DNA of 13,828 bases from JAWXTP01 sp044433415 (GTDB lineage Bacteria; Bacteroidota; Bacteroidia; Bacteroidales; Rikenellaceae), in NCBI GenBank assembly GCA_044433415.1, contig JAWXTP010000076.1:1-13828 (forward strand), read 5' to 3'. The position numbers were made by a program, and so were the translations under genes. Under the pieces are notes generated by a model, which was not told the origin of the DNA, ran no database searches, and saw nothing but the letters and a program-made list of their open reading frames with translations. How positions within the stretch are numbered: the first letter of the stretch is position 1; every line of letters starts with the position of its first letter. Below are positions 1 through 7,019 of this stretch, one piece after another.

Positions 1-460
1 ACCTGCTGCAAACACTTGACCATTACTTGTAACACTAGCTGTATTAACACAGTTATCAAAGATAATGGTGTTACTATCACAATGACCTAGAATACCAGCA
101 CTGTATCCTTGTCCGCTAATTGTTGCATTATTTGTACAATTAGTAAACATAGCTCCTGAAGCGTAACCTACTATACCTGCTGTATTATTTCCCGAAGAAC
201 TTGTTACAGTTGAACCTTCTAAAGTTTCACAGTCTGTCACAGTTGTATTAGTAGCATGACCTATGATTAGCCCTACATTTCCACCATCACTATTTGTTAC
301 CGTACCACCTACTTTAAGATTTTCAATTGTAGCTCCATTAGTGTAAGCAAACAGACCTTGACCCTCAGAAGAACCTGTAACTTTTAAATTTGTGATAGCG
401 TAACCATCACCATCAAAATTACCTGTAAATTTAGCTGAGCTTGTACCTATAGGAGTAAAC
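1..460 (-). repeat. Long in-frame direct repeat, copy B (cut by window edge)
   Basis: This is the second copy of the unit at 1243-1699, starting at residue 703 (FTPIGTSSAKFTG again) and still matching when the window ends. It carries one extra codon relative to copy A (TNSDGGNVG against TGSGGNVG) and changes such as AGIVG for GGIVG. Further copies may lie to the left of the window. Confidence 0.9.
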
Positions 461-2565
461 AAATCTCCAGAGCTAAACTCTATGTTATTCATCAACTTAG
501 CATCTACAGTATTATAAACTTTACCAAAAATAAAGTTTGCTATACTTCCTACACAAGTTGCGCCTGTTGTATTTGAATTTCCATTAACAAGATCTGAAAA
601 GGCTTGTAGACCATCGGCTGTATATACCTCGTATTCACCACTTAAGCAAGCTAAATCAGTATTTGAATCAACGGTATATTCAATCTCCGTTGGTGCATTT
701 TCAAAATCTAGTGTTGGGTAACTACCTGTAGAAAGAGTCCATGCACATGCAGCAACTACAGGTGTAGTTGAGTTATAATAAACAGCAACATTATTAAGTA
801 GGTCTTTAAAATCTACTGAACACATCTCACTGGTTGATTTCCCCTCAACGCTTAGTAAAGTACCTGTACTGGCGCCTACTGCCCCTGTGCTAATATCTTC
901 TGTTTCATCCGTAATTATATTTACAGTACAGACTTCTGAATCATAAAAACTATAATATATAGTAGAAGAACTATTCTGACCTACAACACCTCCAACATTT
1001 GATGTTCCAGATATTGTAGTAGCTGCACTATAACAGCCTATCATTGTAGCACTAGACTCGTGGATTCCTACTACGCCTCCGACGTTTGATGCTCCATAAA
1101 CTGTTCCTAGGTTGTAACTATTACTAATAGTTCCGCCAGAATTTGCACCTATCAAACCACCTGTATAATTATTTGTTCCTGTGATTTCTCCACTATTTGA
1201 ACAGTTTGTCATTGTACTATTTGAGTACATTTTAGCTACAATACCTGCTGCAAACACTTGACCATTACTTGTAACACTAGCTGTATTAACACAGTTATCA
1301 AAGATAATGGTGTTACTATCACAATGACCTAGAATACCAGCACTGTATCCTTGTCCGCTAATGATTGCATTATTTGTACAACTAGTAAACATAGCTCCTG
1401 AAGCATAACCTACTATACCTCCTGTATTATTTCCCGAAGAACTTGTTACAGTTGAACCTTCTAAAGTTTCACAGTCTGTCACAGTTGTATTAGTAGCATG
1501 ACCTATGATTAGCCCTACATTTCCACCACTGCCTGTCACTGCTCCACCTACTTTAAGATTTTTAATTGTAGCTCCATTAGTGTAAGCAAACAGACCTTGA
1601 CCAGCAGAAGAACCATCTACTTTTAGATTTTTGATAGAGTGACCATCACCATCAAGGGTTCCTGTGAATTTAGCTGAGCTAGTACCTATAGGAGTAAACT
1701 CTTCTTCTTTAAAATCTATATCATTAGCTAACTTATAGTACAGACTCAAATCTGATTCTCCTGTAGCTAATGCACGCAGGTGATCAACTGTATAAATCAT
1801 ACTTGGATCTTCCTCGGTACCTGAACCTTCTATAGTATACGAGAATGAGTAATACTTACCATTTTCAATCGAATACCCTTCTTCTAAATAAAGCGAATTA
1901 ATAAATACAAAACTTTCACTGTGTTCTATTTTGATAAGTGCACCGTTAAGCTCCGTGCCACTTTCCACAAAGTAGTTTACTAACATATGCTGATTACTAA
2001 CAACAGTACCTTCATACTCTGTTAAATCAAGAGTTATAGGATTGTCTAAATCCCCATCTAATGCAAGGTAAACCTCAGGGTCGATAATTGTACCATTTAC
2101 AGCAAAATCAAAACATAGCGCCGCTAAGCGATGTTCGAATTGTAAAGTAACTTCTTTTTCAGATGATACCGCTACAACTTTCATGTAGTCTATCTCTCCT
2201 GCTGAACAACATGCCTCATACTCACTAAGTGTGGTGAGAATTTCATCATAAGGATAGTAGGCTGTATACGTAACGTCATCACCTACTTTAATGACAAAGT
2301 CTTCATTATCTCCTTGTAGAGTCATAGCTCCATTTTCTGCAACCGAGTAACGATAGATTTTACTATCATCACCATTAACATCTCCATTAACAAAGAGAGC
2401 AACCTCATCGCCATCTTTCCATGTGGACTTCAAAGAAGCCTTAGTTTCTGCTTCGACAACCGTTGCCGTAAAAGTCACCTTCTCACCATTGATAGTTATG
2501 AAAGTGTCCTTATGACAGGAAGCCACTAGAAGCAGAAATGTGAAAAATAAAAATAATTTCTTCAT
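1..2565 (-). CDS. Large surface lipoprotein, fimbrillin-like N-terminus plus GLUG-type repeats (3' end outside window)
   Basis: The frame is open from the ATG at 2565 to the left edge, giving 855 codons with no stop, so the C-terminus is missing. Residues 1-17 form a lipoprotein signal (hydrophobic stretch, then VASC with Cys17), so the product is probably lipid-anchored and surface-exposed. Residues about 25-240 resemble the fimbrillin-like (Mfa-like) family, with TKASLKSTWKDGDEV at 41-55, YTAYYPYDE near 100 and LQFEHRLAALCFDF at 141-154. At 247 the phrase GSGTEEDPSMIYTVDHL opens a repeat region of the type seen in GLUG proteins. GLUG-like cores include GGIVG (382), GGLIG (469), GGVVG (496) and GGVVG (525). 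A unit of about 413 residues starting at F290 begins again at F703. Asn, Thr, Ser and Gly are abundant. The function is unknown; adhesion or surface-matrix binding is an inference from family type. It is transcribed divergently from the AraC-type regulator at 2888, which may control it. Confidence 0.85.
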   Translation of the reverse strand, partial: MKKLFLFFTFLLLVASCHKDTFITINGEKVTFTATVVEAETKASLKSTWKDGDEVALFVNGDVNGDDSKIYRYSVAENGAMTLQGDNEDFVIKVGDDVTYTAYYPYDEILTTLSEYEACCSAGEIDYMKVVAVSSEKEVTLQFEHRLAALCFDFAVNGTIIDPEVYLALDGDLDNPITLDLTEYEGTVVSNQHMLVNYFVESGTELNGALIKIEHSESFVFINSLYLEEGYSIENGKYYSFSYTIEGSGTEEDPSMIYTVDHLRALATGESDLSLYYKLANDIDFKEEEFTPIGTSSAKFTGTLDGDGHSIKNLKVDGSSAGQGLFAYTNGATIKNLKVGGAVTGSGGNVGLIIGHATNTTVTDCETLEGSTVTSSSGNNTGGIVGYASGAMFTSCTNNAIISGQGYSAGILGHCDSNTIIFDNCVNTASVTSNGQVFAAGIVAKMYSNSTMTNCSNSGEITGTNNYTGGLIGANSGGTISNSYNLGTVYGASNVGGVVGIHESSATMIGCYSAATTISGTSNVGGVVGQNSSSTIYYSFYDSEVCTVNIITDETEDISTGAVGASTGTLLSVEGKSTSEMCSVDFKDLLNNVAVYYNSTTPVVAACAWTLSTGSYPTLDFENAPTEIEYTVDSNTDLACLSGEYEVYTADGLQAFSDLVNGNSNTTGATCVGSIANFIFGKVYNTVDAKLMNNIEFSSGDLFTPIGTSSAKFTGNFDGDGYAITNLKVTGSSEGQGLFAYTNGATIENLKVGGTVTNSDGGNVGLIIGHATNTTVTDCETLEGSTVTSSSGNNTAGIVGYASGAMFTNCTNNATISGQGYSAGILGHCDSNTIIFDNCVNTASVTSNGQVFAAG
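1243..1699 (-). repeat. Long in-frame direct repeat, copy A (inside lipoprotein gene)
   Basis: This segment encodes the stretch from FTPIGTSSAKFTG (residue 290) to about residue 441. It matches copy B at 1-460. Positions 1243-1362 are identical to 1-120 by eye. The rest differs by scattered substitutions and one 3-bp indel, so the reading frame is kept. The offset is 1239-1242 bp, or 413-414 codons. Confidence 0.9.
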
Positions 2566-2638
2566 GCTTATATATTTAATTAAAATTTTAATTTACATAG
2601 GGGGGTAATTCTTAGTTATCACCTATAATTTTCATCCT

Positions 2639-2670
2639 CAAATGTAATACAATTCCCTCAAAATTACAAC
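2639..2670 (-). promoter_or_regulatory. Predicted Bacteroidota-type promoter for the lipoprotein gene
   Basis: Read on the minus strand, TACATTTG (2646-2639) matches the -7 consensus TAnnTTTG exactly. A weaker GTTG at 2670-2667 lies 20 nt upstream as a -33 element (consensus TTTG). Transcription would start near 2632, giving a leader of about 67 nt before the ATG at 2565. Confidence 0.5.
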
Positions 2671-2709
2671 ATGCTGCATCTAAGCAAATTTAGTAGTTTA
2701 AAGCAAAAA

Positions 2710-2807
2710 TTGTTGTTTGGATAACTTTTTGTTGTTTGGATAACTTTTTTTGTTGATTGGATAGCTAAAATTGTTGTTTGGATAACTTTTTGTTGTTTGG
2801 ATAACTT
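2710..2807 (+). repeat. Five direct repeats of an 18-bp unit, candidate operator array
   Basis: The unit TTGTTGTTTGGATAACTT occurs exactly at 2710-2727, 2729-2746, 2771-2788 and 2790-2807. A degenerate central copy (TTGTTGATTGGATAGCTA) lies at 2750-2767. Start-to-start spacings are 19, 21, 21 and 19 bp, about two helical turns, so all copies face the same side of the helix and the array is symmetric around the degenerate copy. AraC-family proteins commonly bind direct repeats of about 17-20 bp at such spacing, so these are plausible sites for the neighbouring regulators. That assignment is inferred. Confidence 0.85.
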
Positions 2808-2815
2808 ATCATTTT

Positions 2816-2847
2816 TTTGTTTTTTTAATGTTTTTTTATTAGATTTG
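2816..2847 (+). promoter_or_regulatory. Predicted Bacteroidota-type promoter for the first regulator gene
   Basis: TTTG at 2816-2819 (-33 element), a 20-nt spacer and TAGATTTG at 2840-2847 (-7 element, consensus TAnnTTTG) form a full match to the Bacteroidota housekeeping promoter. Transcription would start near 2854, about 34 nt before the ATG at 2888. The direct-repeat array ends 8 bp upstream, an activator-like position. Confidence 0.65.
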
Positions 2848-2887
2848 CGCAATACTTAAATAAATATAGGACAATTATTATTAAATT

Positions 2888-4009
2888 ATGGAGCTATTAT
2901 TGTTAAAAAACATGTTGTTTGCATCATCTGTTGTGATGTATGCTTATGGGGTATTTTCTTTTCTTACCATCTCTCCAAAAGGTAAGGAATATTATAATTA
3001 CAGGGTGGCACGAGAAATATTTGGGGCGTACATGATTTTTGTGGCGACCTGCTTGCTTGGGCACTGGCATTTCGATTTGAGACAGCAGAATCCGTTACTA
3101 GCAACATCACTTTGTTTGCTTTACTTCACCCCTGGAAGTATGATTTTTGCAATAATATTCTCGTCATTAATTCAGAGCGACTACCCTTTCCGCAAGAGGC
3201 TTAAGGAAGCTGCACTATGTACCTTATGCTTAGTAATCCTGCTTACAGTTAACTATCTATTTATTCCAGAAGGAGCACAACATATTGCACTTATAGCTGC
3301 TGCAATATTGTATATAATTACAGCTACTATTTTAATTGTACGATTTTATAGGCTCTATCGCGAAACCTTAAGAAAGGCTGAAAATTACTACTCCGATAAT
3401 ATAAACAAACTGTTTAAGTGGATACCAATAACTATATATGTAACCCTTTTATTGGCGTTCGCCATCTATATTTTATCATTTATAACAAACGTTTCAATCA
3501 TTCCTCTCTTTCTACTTATGGGGATATTAATTTACACATCTATATTTATATCGCTCCAAAATCACATGATGAATATAGCAAAGATAAAGATGATTTTATT
3601 GACCAGCGAACATGAAAACATAGCTCTAAGTAGTACAGAACAACTATATAGTGACACCATCGAGATGAAGTGTCGAGATAGCAAGGCTGTTAAGAAGAAG
3701 TTAGATAAGTGGATTGAGAATAAAGGCTTTACTCAGCAAGGTTTGACCTTAGACGATTTAGCGACGGAGCTCAACACAAACAGAACCTATCTATCATCAT
3801 ATATCAACGAATGTTACAATCTTACGTTTAGGGCTTGGATAACCTCTCAGCGCATTGAGTACTCCAAAAAACTACTGCAAGATGAAGATTTATTATCTGC
3901 CTCAATAGCTGTTATGATTGGATATTCACCTAATGCTTTCATCAAAACATTCACTAAAGCTGAGGGCATGACACCTACTCAATGGAGAAGCGAAAATAAA
4001 AAAAAATGA
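2888..4009 (+). CDS. Membrane-anchored AraC-family transcriptional regulator (copy 1)
   Basis: The 373-residue protein has about seven hydrophobic segments (roughly 8-28, 45-60, 72-94, 107-126, 131-153, 178-198, 203-224), a short linker, and a C-terminal AraC/HTH_18 DNA-binding domain. The first helix-turn-helix lies around 286-311 (LTLDDLATELNTNRTYLS). The second lies around 338-367 and ends in the typical IGYSPNAFIKTFTKAEGMTP pattern. This layout implies a one-component regulator that senses something at or in the inner membrane and binds DNA directly; the ligand is unknown. It starts 34 nt downstream of a predicted transcription start and reads away from the lipoprotein gene, which is a likely target together with itself. 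A paralogue follows at 4295. No Shine-Dalgarno is visible, as usual in this phylum. Confidence 0.88.
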   Translation: MELLLLKNMLFASSVVMYAYGVFSFLTISPKGKEYYNYRVAREIFGAYMIFVATCLLGHWHFDLRQQNPLLATSLCLLYFTPGSMIFAIIFSSLIQSDYPFRKRLKEAALCTLCLVILLTVNYLFIPEGAQHIALIAAAILYIITATILIVRFYRLYRETLRKAENYYSDNINKLFKWIPITIYVTLLLAFAIYILSFITNVSIIPLFLLMGILIYTSIFISLQNHMMNIAKIKMILLTSEHENIALSSTEQLYSDTIEMKCRDSKAVKKKLDKWIENKGFTQQGLTLDDLATELNTNRTYLSSYINECYNLTFRAWITSQRIEYSKKLLQDEDLLSASIAVMIGYSPNAFIKTFTKAEGMTPTQWRSENKKK

Positions 4010-4020
4010 TGAATGATGAA

Positions 4021-4270
4021 TGATTAGTGATTAATTAGGCGACAAGCGTGGAAAGATCGCTTGAAAGATTACTGGAGGGTCATAAGGGTCAAAGGGGTCA
4101 AAGAGGTCATAGGGGTCGCGACAAGCGACTAAAGATTTTGAGAAGATTTTGAGAAAATTCTGTGAAATATTTGCACGCTTGTCGCGACCCAGCCTGACCC
4201 TGTTCGACCCTGCCTGACCTTGACCCAGGTAACAATTCTTCCACGCTTGTCGCTCATTAATCACTAATCA
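4021..4270. repeat. Nested inverted-repeat element between the two regulator genes
   Basis: Outer arms of 32-33 bp (4021-4053 and 4239-4270) are inverted copies with only a one-base indel and a mismatch. Inner 15-bp arms, GGGTCGCGACAAGCG (4113-4127) and its complement (4176-4190), are perfect. The core GCGACAAGCG thus appears four times, two per orientation (4039, 4118, 4176, 4244). Between the arms the left half has five GGTC words at an exact 9-bp period (4078, 4087, 4096, 4105, 4114). The right half has five GACC words, at a 10-bp period for the first four (4186, 4196, 4206, 4216) and then 4222. It has no coding gene. It could be a MITE-like non-autonomous mobile element, a structured RNA or terminator, or a binding-site array; which one is undetermined. 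Confidence 0.8.
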
Positions 4271-4294
4271 CTAACCATTAAAATTTAGATAAAT

Positions 4295-5437
4295 ATGGAG
4301 CCATTATTGTTTAAAAATATGTTATTTACATCATCTTTTGTGATGTATGCTTATGGACTATTCTCTTTTCTTACCATCTCTCCAAAAGGTAAGGAATATC
4401 AAAATTATATAGCTGCACGAAGAATATTTGGGTCTATGATGATTGTATTGTCAACCTGTTTGCTAGTTCACTGGAATTTCGACTTGAGACATCAAAATCC
4501 ATTATTAGCGTCATCACTTTGTTTGTTATATATCACCACTGGAAGTATGCTCTTATCCGTGATATTCTCATCATTAATTCAAAGTGAATATCCTTTTCGT
4601 AAAAGTCTAAAGGAGATTGCACTATGCACTATATGTTTGGGTATGGTACTTACTGTTAACTACTTCTTTATTCCTCAAGAGGTACAACATATTACGCTTA
4701 TAGCTGCTGCAATATTTTTTACAGTAAATGTGATTTTCTTGACTGTGCAATTTTACAGATTATACCGTAAAACTATCACAAAGGCTGACAACTACTACTC
4801 TGATAATATCAGCAGGCTATTGGTTTGGATACCAATAACTATATACATAACAATTTTATTGGTACTTGCTGTTGCAATTTTATCCTTTGCAACAGAAGTC
4901 TCATTTATATCTCTCTATCTCTTTTTAGGATTATCAATCTTTACATATATATTTATCTCACTTCAAAATTACATGATAAATATTGCAAAGATGAAGATGT
5001 TATTATTGTCCAGTGAACATGAAGACACGTCGTCGAATAATACTGAACATCAAAAAAACGAAATAATCGAGGCTGATAGTCGAAAAAGTAAGATTGTTAA
5101 GTTAAAATTAGATAAGTGGATTGAGAATAAAGGCTTTACTCAGCAAGGCTTGACCTTAGATGATTTAGCTATAGAACTCAACACAAATAGAACCTACCTA
5201 TCATCATATATCAATACATTCTACCATCTCTCTTTTAGAGCTTGGATAGCCTCTCAGCGTATTGAATACTCTAAGGAGCTACTAATGAAAGACGAAGAGT
5301 TATCATCTACCACAATAGCAAGTATGGTTGGATATTCACCTAATGCTTTTATCAAAACATTTACTAAAACAGAAGGTGTGTCACCTGCACAGTGGAGAAA
5401 TGATAATAAAATAATGATTAACGGTGCATCAAGCTAG
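4295..5437 (+). CDS. Membrane-anchored AraC-family transcriptional regulator (copy 2)
   Basis: The 380-residue protein is a clear paralogue of the product at 2888 along its full length. It has the same N-terminal start (MEPLLFKNMLFTSS against MELLLLKNMLFASS), the same roughly seven membrane segments and a near-identical C-terminal AraC HTH domain (KWIENKGFTQQGLTLDDLA is shared). Divergence is greatest in the membrane segments and in the linker near 240-265, while the DNA-recognition region is conserved. I therefore infer that both bind similar DNA but sense different signals, or form mixed dimers. The C-terminus is seven residues longer than copy 1. No TAnnTTTG promoter is apparent in the 285-bp gap upstream, only a weak AATATTTG at 4166-4173. 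Transcription may read through from copy 1 or start inside the inverted-repeat element. Confidence 0.88.
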   Translation: MEPLLFKNMLFTSSFVMYAYGLFSFLTISPKGKEYQNYIAARRIFGSMMIVLSTCLLVHWNFDLRHQNPLLASSLCLLYITTGSMLLSVIFSSLIQSEYPFRKSLKEIALCTICLGMVLTVNYFFIPQEVQHITLIAAAIFFTVNVIFLTVQFYRLYRKTITKADNYYSDNISRLLVWIPITIYITILLVLAVAILSFATEVSFISLYLFLGLSIFTYIFISLQNYMINIAKMKMLLLSSEHEDTSSNNTEHQKNEIIEADSRKSKIVKLKLDKWIENKGFTQQGLTLDDLAIELNTNRTYLSSYINTFYHLSFRAWIASQRIEYSKELLMKDEELSSTTIASMVGYSPNAFIKTFTKTEGVSPAQWRNDNKIMINGASS

Positions 5438-5482
5438 TTTCAATCCAGACTAAATACCTAATAACGACACGACCTTTTGTAG

Positions 5483-5646
5483 GGGCAGCCTTTATGCCTG
5501 CCCACATATAAGGCACTACGTGCCGTCTGTATAATACTAACATACTTTTCCAATTATGTCCGCAGTGCGGACACAATTCAATTGGTTTCAGTATAAACTA
5601 CTTATACATATAGACTTATTGTAAGGATAGGCACTTCGCGAGTGCC
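5483..5646. repeat. Cluster of four short intergenic palindromes
   Basis: Within the 300-bp gap 5438-5737 there are four separate hairpin-forming sequences. GGGCAG/CTGCCC lies at 5483-5503. GGCAC-TAC-GTGCC lies at 5512-5524. TGTCCGC-AGT-GCGGACA lies at 5557-5573, with a further AATT pairing after one mismatch. GGCACT-TCGCG-AGTGCC lies at 5630-5646. No reading frame here looks like a gene. These resemble dispersed intergenic palindromes, but the family cannot be identified from one window. Confidence 0.7.
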
Positions 5647-5649
5647 AGT

Positions 5650-5694
5650 AACAATCAACCCCTGTTACACGTTCTGTAACAGGGGTTGATTGTT
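5650..5694. terminator. Strong hairpin between converging regulator and rnf operons
   Basis: A perfect 20-bp stem (5650-5669 with 5675-5694) closes a 5-nt CGTTC loop. On the plus strand it is followed by TTTATTTTG, fitting intrinsic termination of the regulator transcript. On the minus strand it lies 43 nt after the rnfA stop, but no T-run follows; there the next structure is the 5630-5646 palindrome. It probably works best for the plus strand and may protect the rnf mRNA 3' end. Confidence 0.8.
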
Positions 5695-5737
5695 TATTTT
5701 GTGCATTCAAAAGTCACCTTCTTATTAATTTCTTTAC

Positions 5738-6310
5738 CTACACTAAACCTGAGAATCCCATGAAGGCCATAGCAAGAATACCAGCAGTCAAAAGAGCTAC
5801 AGGAATACCTTTCATAGCTTTAGGTAGGTCAGTAAGTTCTAAACGCTCACGCATACCTGCGAATAATGTTAGTGCTAAAGTGAAACCTACAGCTGTAGAA
5901 ATTGCAAATACTACAGACTCTAATAGTGAGTACTCTTTTTGTACAAGAAGGATAGCAACACCCAGTACAGCACAGTTAGTAGTGATAAGAGGTAAGAAGA
6001 TACCTAGAGCCTGATACAAGCTAGGGCTTAACTTCTTAAGCATAATTTCCACCATCTGTACTAATGCAGCGATTACAAGGATGAACACTATTGTTTGCAT
6101 GTATTCTATACCTAGAGGTACAAGTATACAGTTTTGTACAAGGTAAGCAAAGATAGATGCTATAGTCATTACGAAAGTCACAGCACCACCCATACCAAGT
6201 GATGTGGAGACTTTATTTGACACACCCAAGAAAGGGCATATACCAAGGAATTGCGCAAGGACAATATTATTTACAAATATTGAACCTATTATAATTGAGA
6301 ATAATTCCAT
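5738..6310 (-). CDS. rnfA: Rnf electron transport complex subunit RnfA
   Basis: RnfA is one of the two homologous membrane subunits (with RnfE) of the ion-translocating ferredoxin:NAD+ oxidoreductase. The 190-residue protein is of normal length and strongly hydrophobic, with about six membrane segments. It shows the family start MELFSIIIGSIFVNNIVLAQ, the FLGICPFLG motif with Cys25, and a second conserved Cys at 113 in LITTNCAVLG. In known Rnf structures these paired cysteines of RnfA and RnfE hold an iron-sulfur cluster inside the membrane that relays electrons. It is the last gene of the cluster. An unusually long 112-nt gap separates it from rnfE, and a strong hairpin lies 43 nt downstream. 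Confidence 0.95.
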   Translation of the reverse strand: MELFSIIIGSIFVNNIVLAQFLGICPFLGVSNKVSTSLGMGGAVTFVMTIASIFAYLVQNCILVPLGIEYMQTIVFILVIAALVQMVEIMLKKLSPSLYQALGIFLPLITTNCAVLGVAILLVQKEYSLLESVVFAISTAVGFTLALTLFAGMRERLELTDLPKAMKGIPVALLTAGILAMAFMGFSGLV

Positions 6311-6422
6311 AATTAAATCTTTTGCGACACTTTCGTGTCATTTTTAATTTATATTTAGCGATAGTTTGTTGAATCGGTCAATAACGACAACCACTGTCCG
6401 CTTTTATTAGATCAGTAGAAAA
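6311..6422 (-). other. rnfE-rnfA spacer with a small leader hairpin
   Basis: At 112 nt this is the longest gap within the operon. A 5-bp hairpin, GACAC-TTTC-GTGTC, lies at 6326-6339 only 15 nt upstream of the rnfA start. Read toward rnfA it is not followed by a T-run, so it is not an intrinsic terminator. It could be an RNA-processing or translation-control element, or chance. No TAnnTTTG promoter is seen on the minus strand. Confidence 0.35.
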
Positions 6423-7004
6423 CTACTTCTTATTAAGTTTATTGAACAACACCATTAGATAACTTAGAGCTATAAAAGCTCCTGGTGCAAGTACAAACAC
6501 AAGCATAGCATCACCTGAGATGAATTTAAATCCAAAGATAGATCCAGTACCAAGAATCTCACGTGTAGCACCTAGCATAGTTAGCGCAAGAGTAAATCCA
6601 AGTCCTATACCTATACCATCTAACATAGATTTAAAAGGAGTGTTTTTAGAAGCAAAAGCCTCTGCACGACCTAAAATAATACAGTTTACTACGATAAGAG
6701 GAATAAACACTCCCAATGTAGCGTAAACATCAGGAAGATAAGCCTCCATACACAACTGTACTACAGTCACGAAAGATGCGATAACCACAATAAATGCAGG
6801 AATACGAACCTTATCAGGAATTAAATTTTTAATAAGAGAAATTACTATGTTAGACATTATCAATACGAACATAGTCGCAAACCCCATAGACATACCGTTA
6901 ATTGCCGATGTTGTAGTACCCAGTGTAGGACACATACCTAGTAGCAAAATGAATACAGGATTCTCTTTTATGATACCTTTAGTTAATATTTTTACGTTAC
7001 TCAT
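6423..7004 (-). CDS. rnfE: Rnf electron transport complex subunit RnfE
   Basis: RnfE is a polytopic inner-membrane subunit homologous to RnfA that forms part of the cation-translocating and electron-carrying core of Rnf. The 193-residue length is usual. Family signatures are NPVFILLLGMCPTLG with Cys25, IPLIVVNCIILGRAEAFASK with Cys108, and GFTLALTMLGATREILG. The two cysteines correspond to those that, with RnfA, hold the intramembrane iron-sulfur cluster in known structures. Six membrane segments are visible. It starts 15 nt after rnfG ends, so the two are surely co-transcribed. Confidence 0.95.
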   Translation of the reverse strand: MSNVKILTKGIIKENPVFILLLGMCPTLGTTTSAINGMSMGFATMFVLIMSNIVISLIKNLIPDKVRIPAFIVVIASFVTVVQLCMEAYLPDVYATLGVFIPLIVVNCIILGRAEAFASKNTPFKSMLDGIGIGLGFTLALTMLGATREILGTGSIFGFKFISGDAMLVFVLAPGAFIALSYLMVLFNKLNKK

Positions 7005-7019
7005 AACTTTATTATTAAT

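Larger units (their letters stand above)
2566..2887. promoter_or_regulatory. Divergent control region between lipoprotein gene and regulator gene
   Basis: The spacer has no credible gene. It contains a minus-strand promoter near the lipoprotein gene (2639-2670), a block of five direct repeats (2710-2807), a poly-T-rich stretch and a plus-strand promoter (2816-2847). The repeats sit about 40 bp behind the minus-strand promoter and 8 bp upstream of the plus-strand -33 box. That is the geometry expected of a shared operator; the regulatory role is inferred. Confidence 0.6.

Noticed and set aside
2710..2807. CRISPR array
   Set aside because: The units are only 18 bp with 1-3 bp between them, leaving no spacers, and no cas genes are nearby; an operator array fits better.
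2664..2852. 62-residue minus-strand open frame, Lys/Gln-rich with repeats
   Set aside because: It is simply the translation of the direct-repeat array and poly-T tract in the control region and overlaps the predicted plus-strand promoter.
4031..4264. 77-residue minus-strand open frame with Asp-Pro-rich repeats
   Set aside because: It lies wholly within the nested inverted-repeat element; its repeats (DPYDLFDPFDPYDP) come from the 9-bp GGTC periodicity rather than from a protein family.
4010..4294. Insertion sequence between the regulators
   Set aside because: There is no transposase gene and no clear target-site duplication; the element is at most a non-autonomous relic, so it is reported as a repeat.
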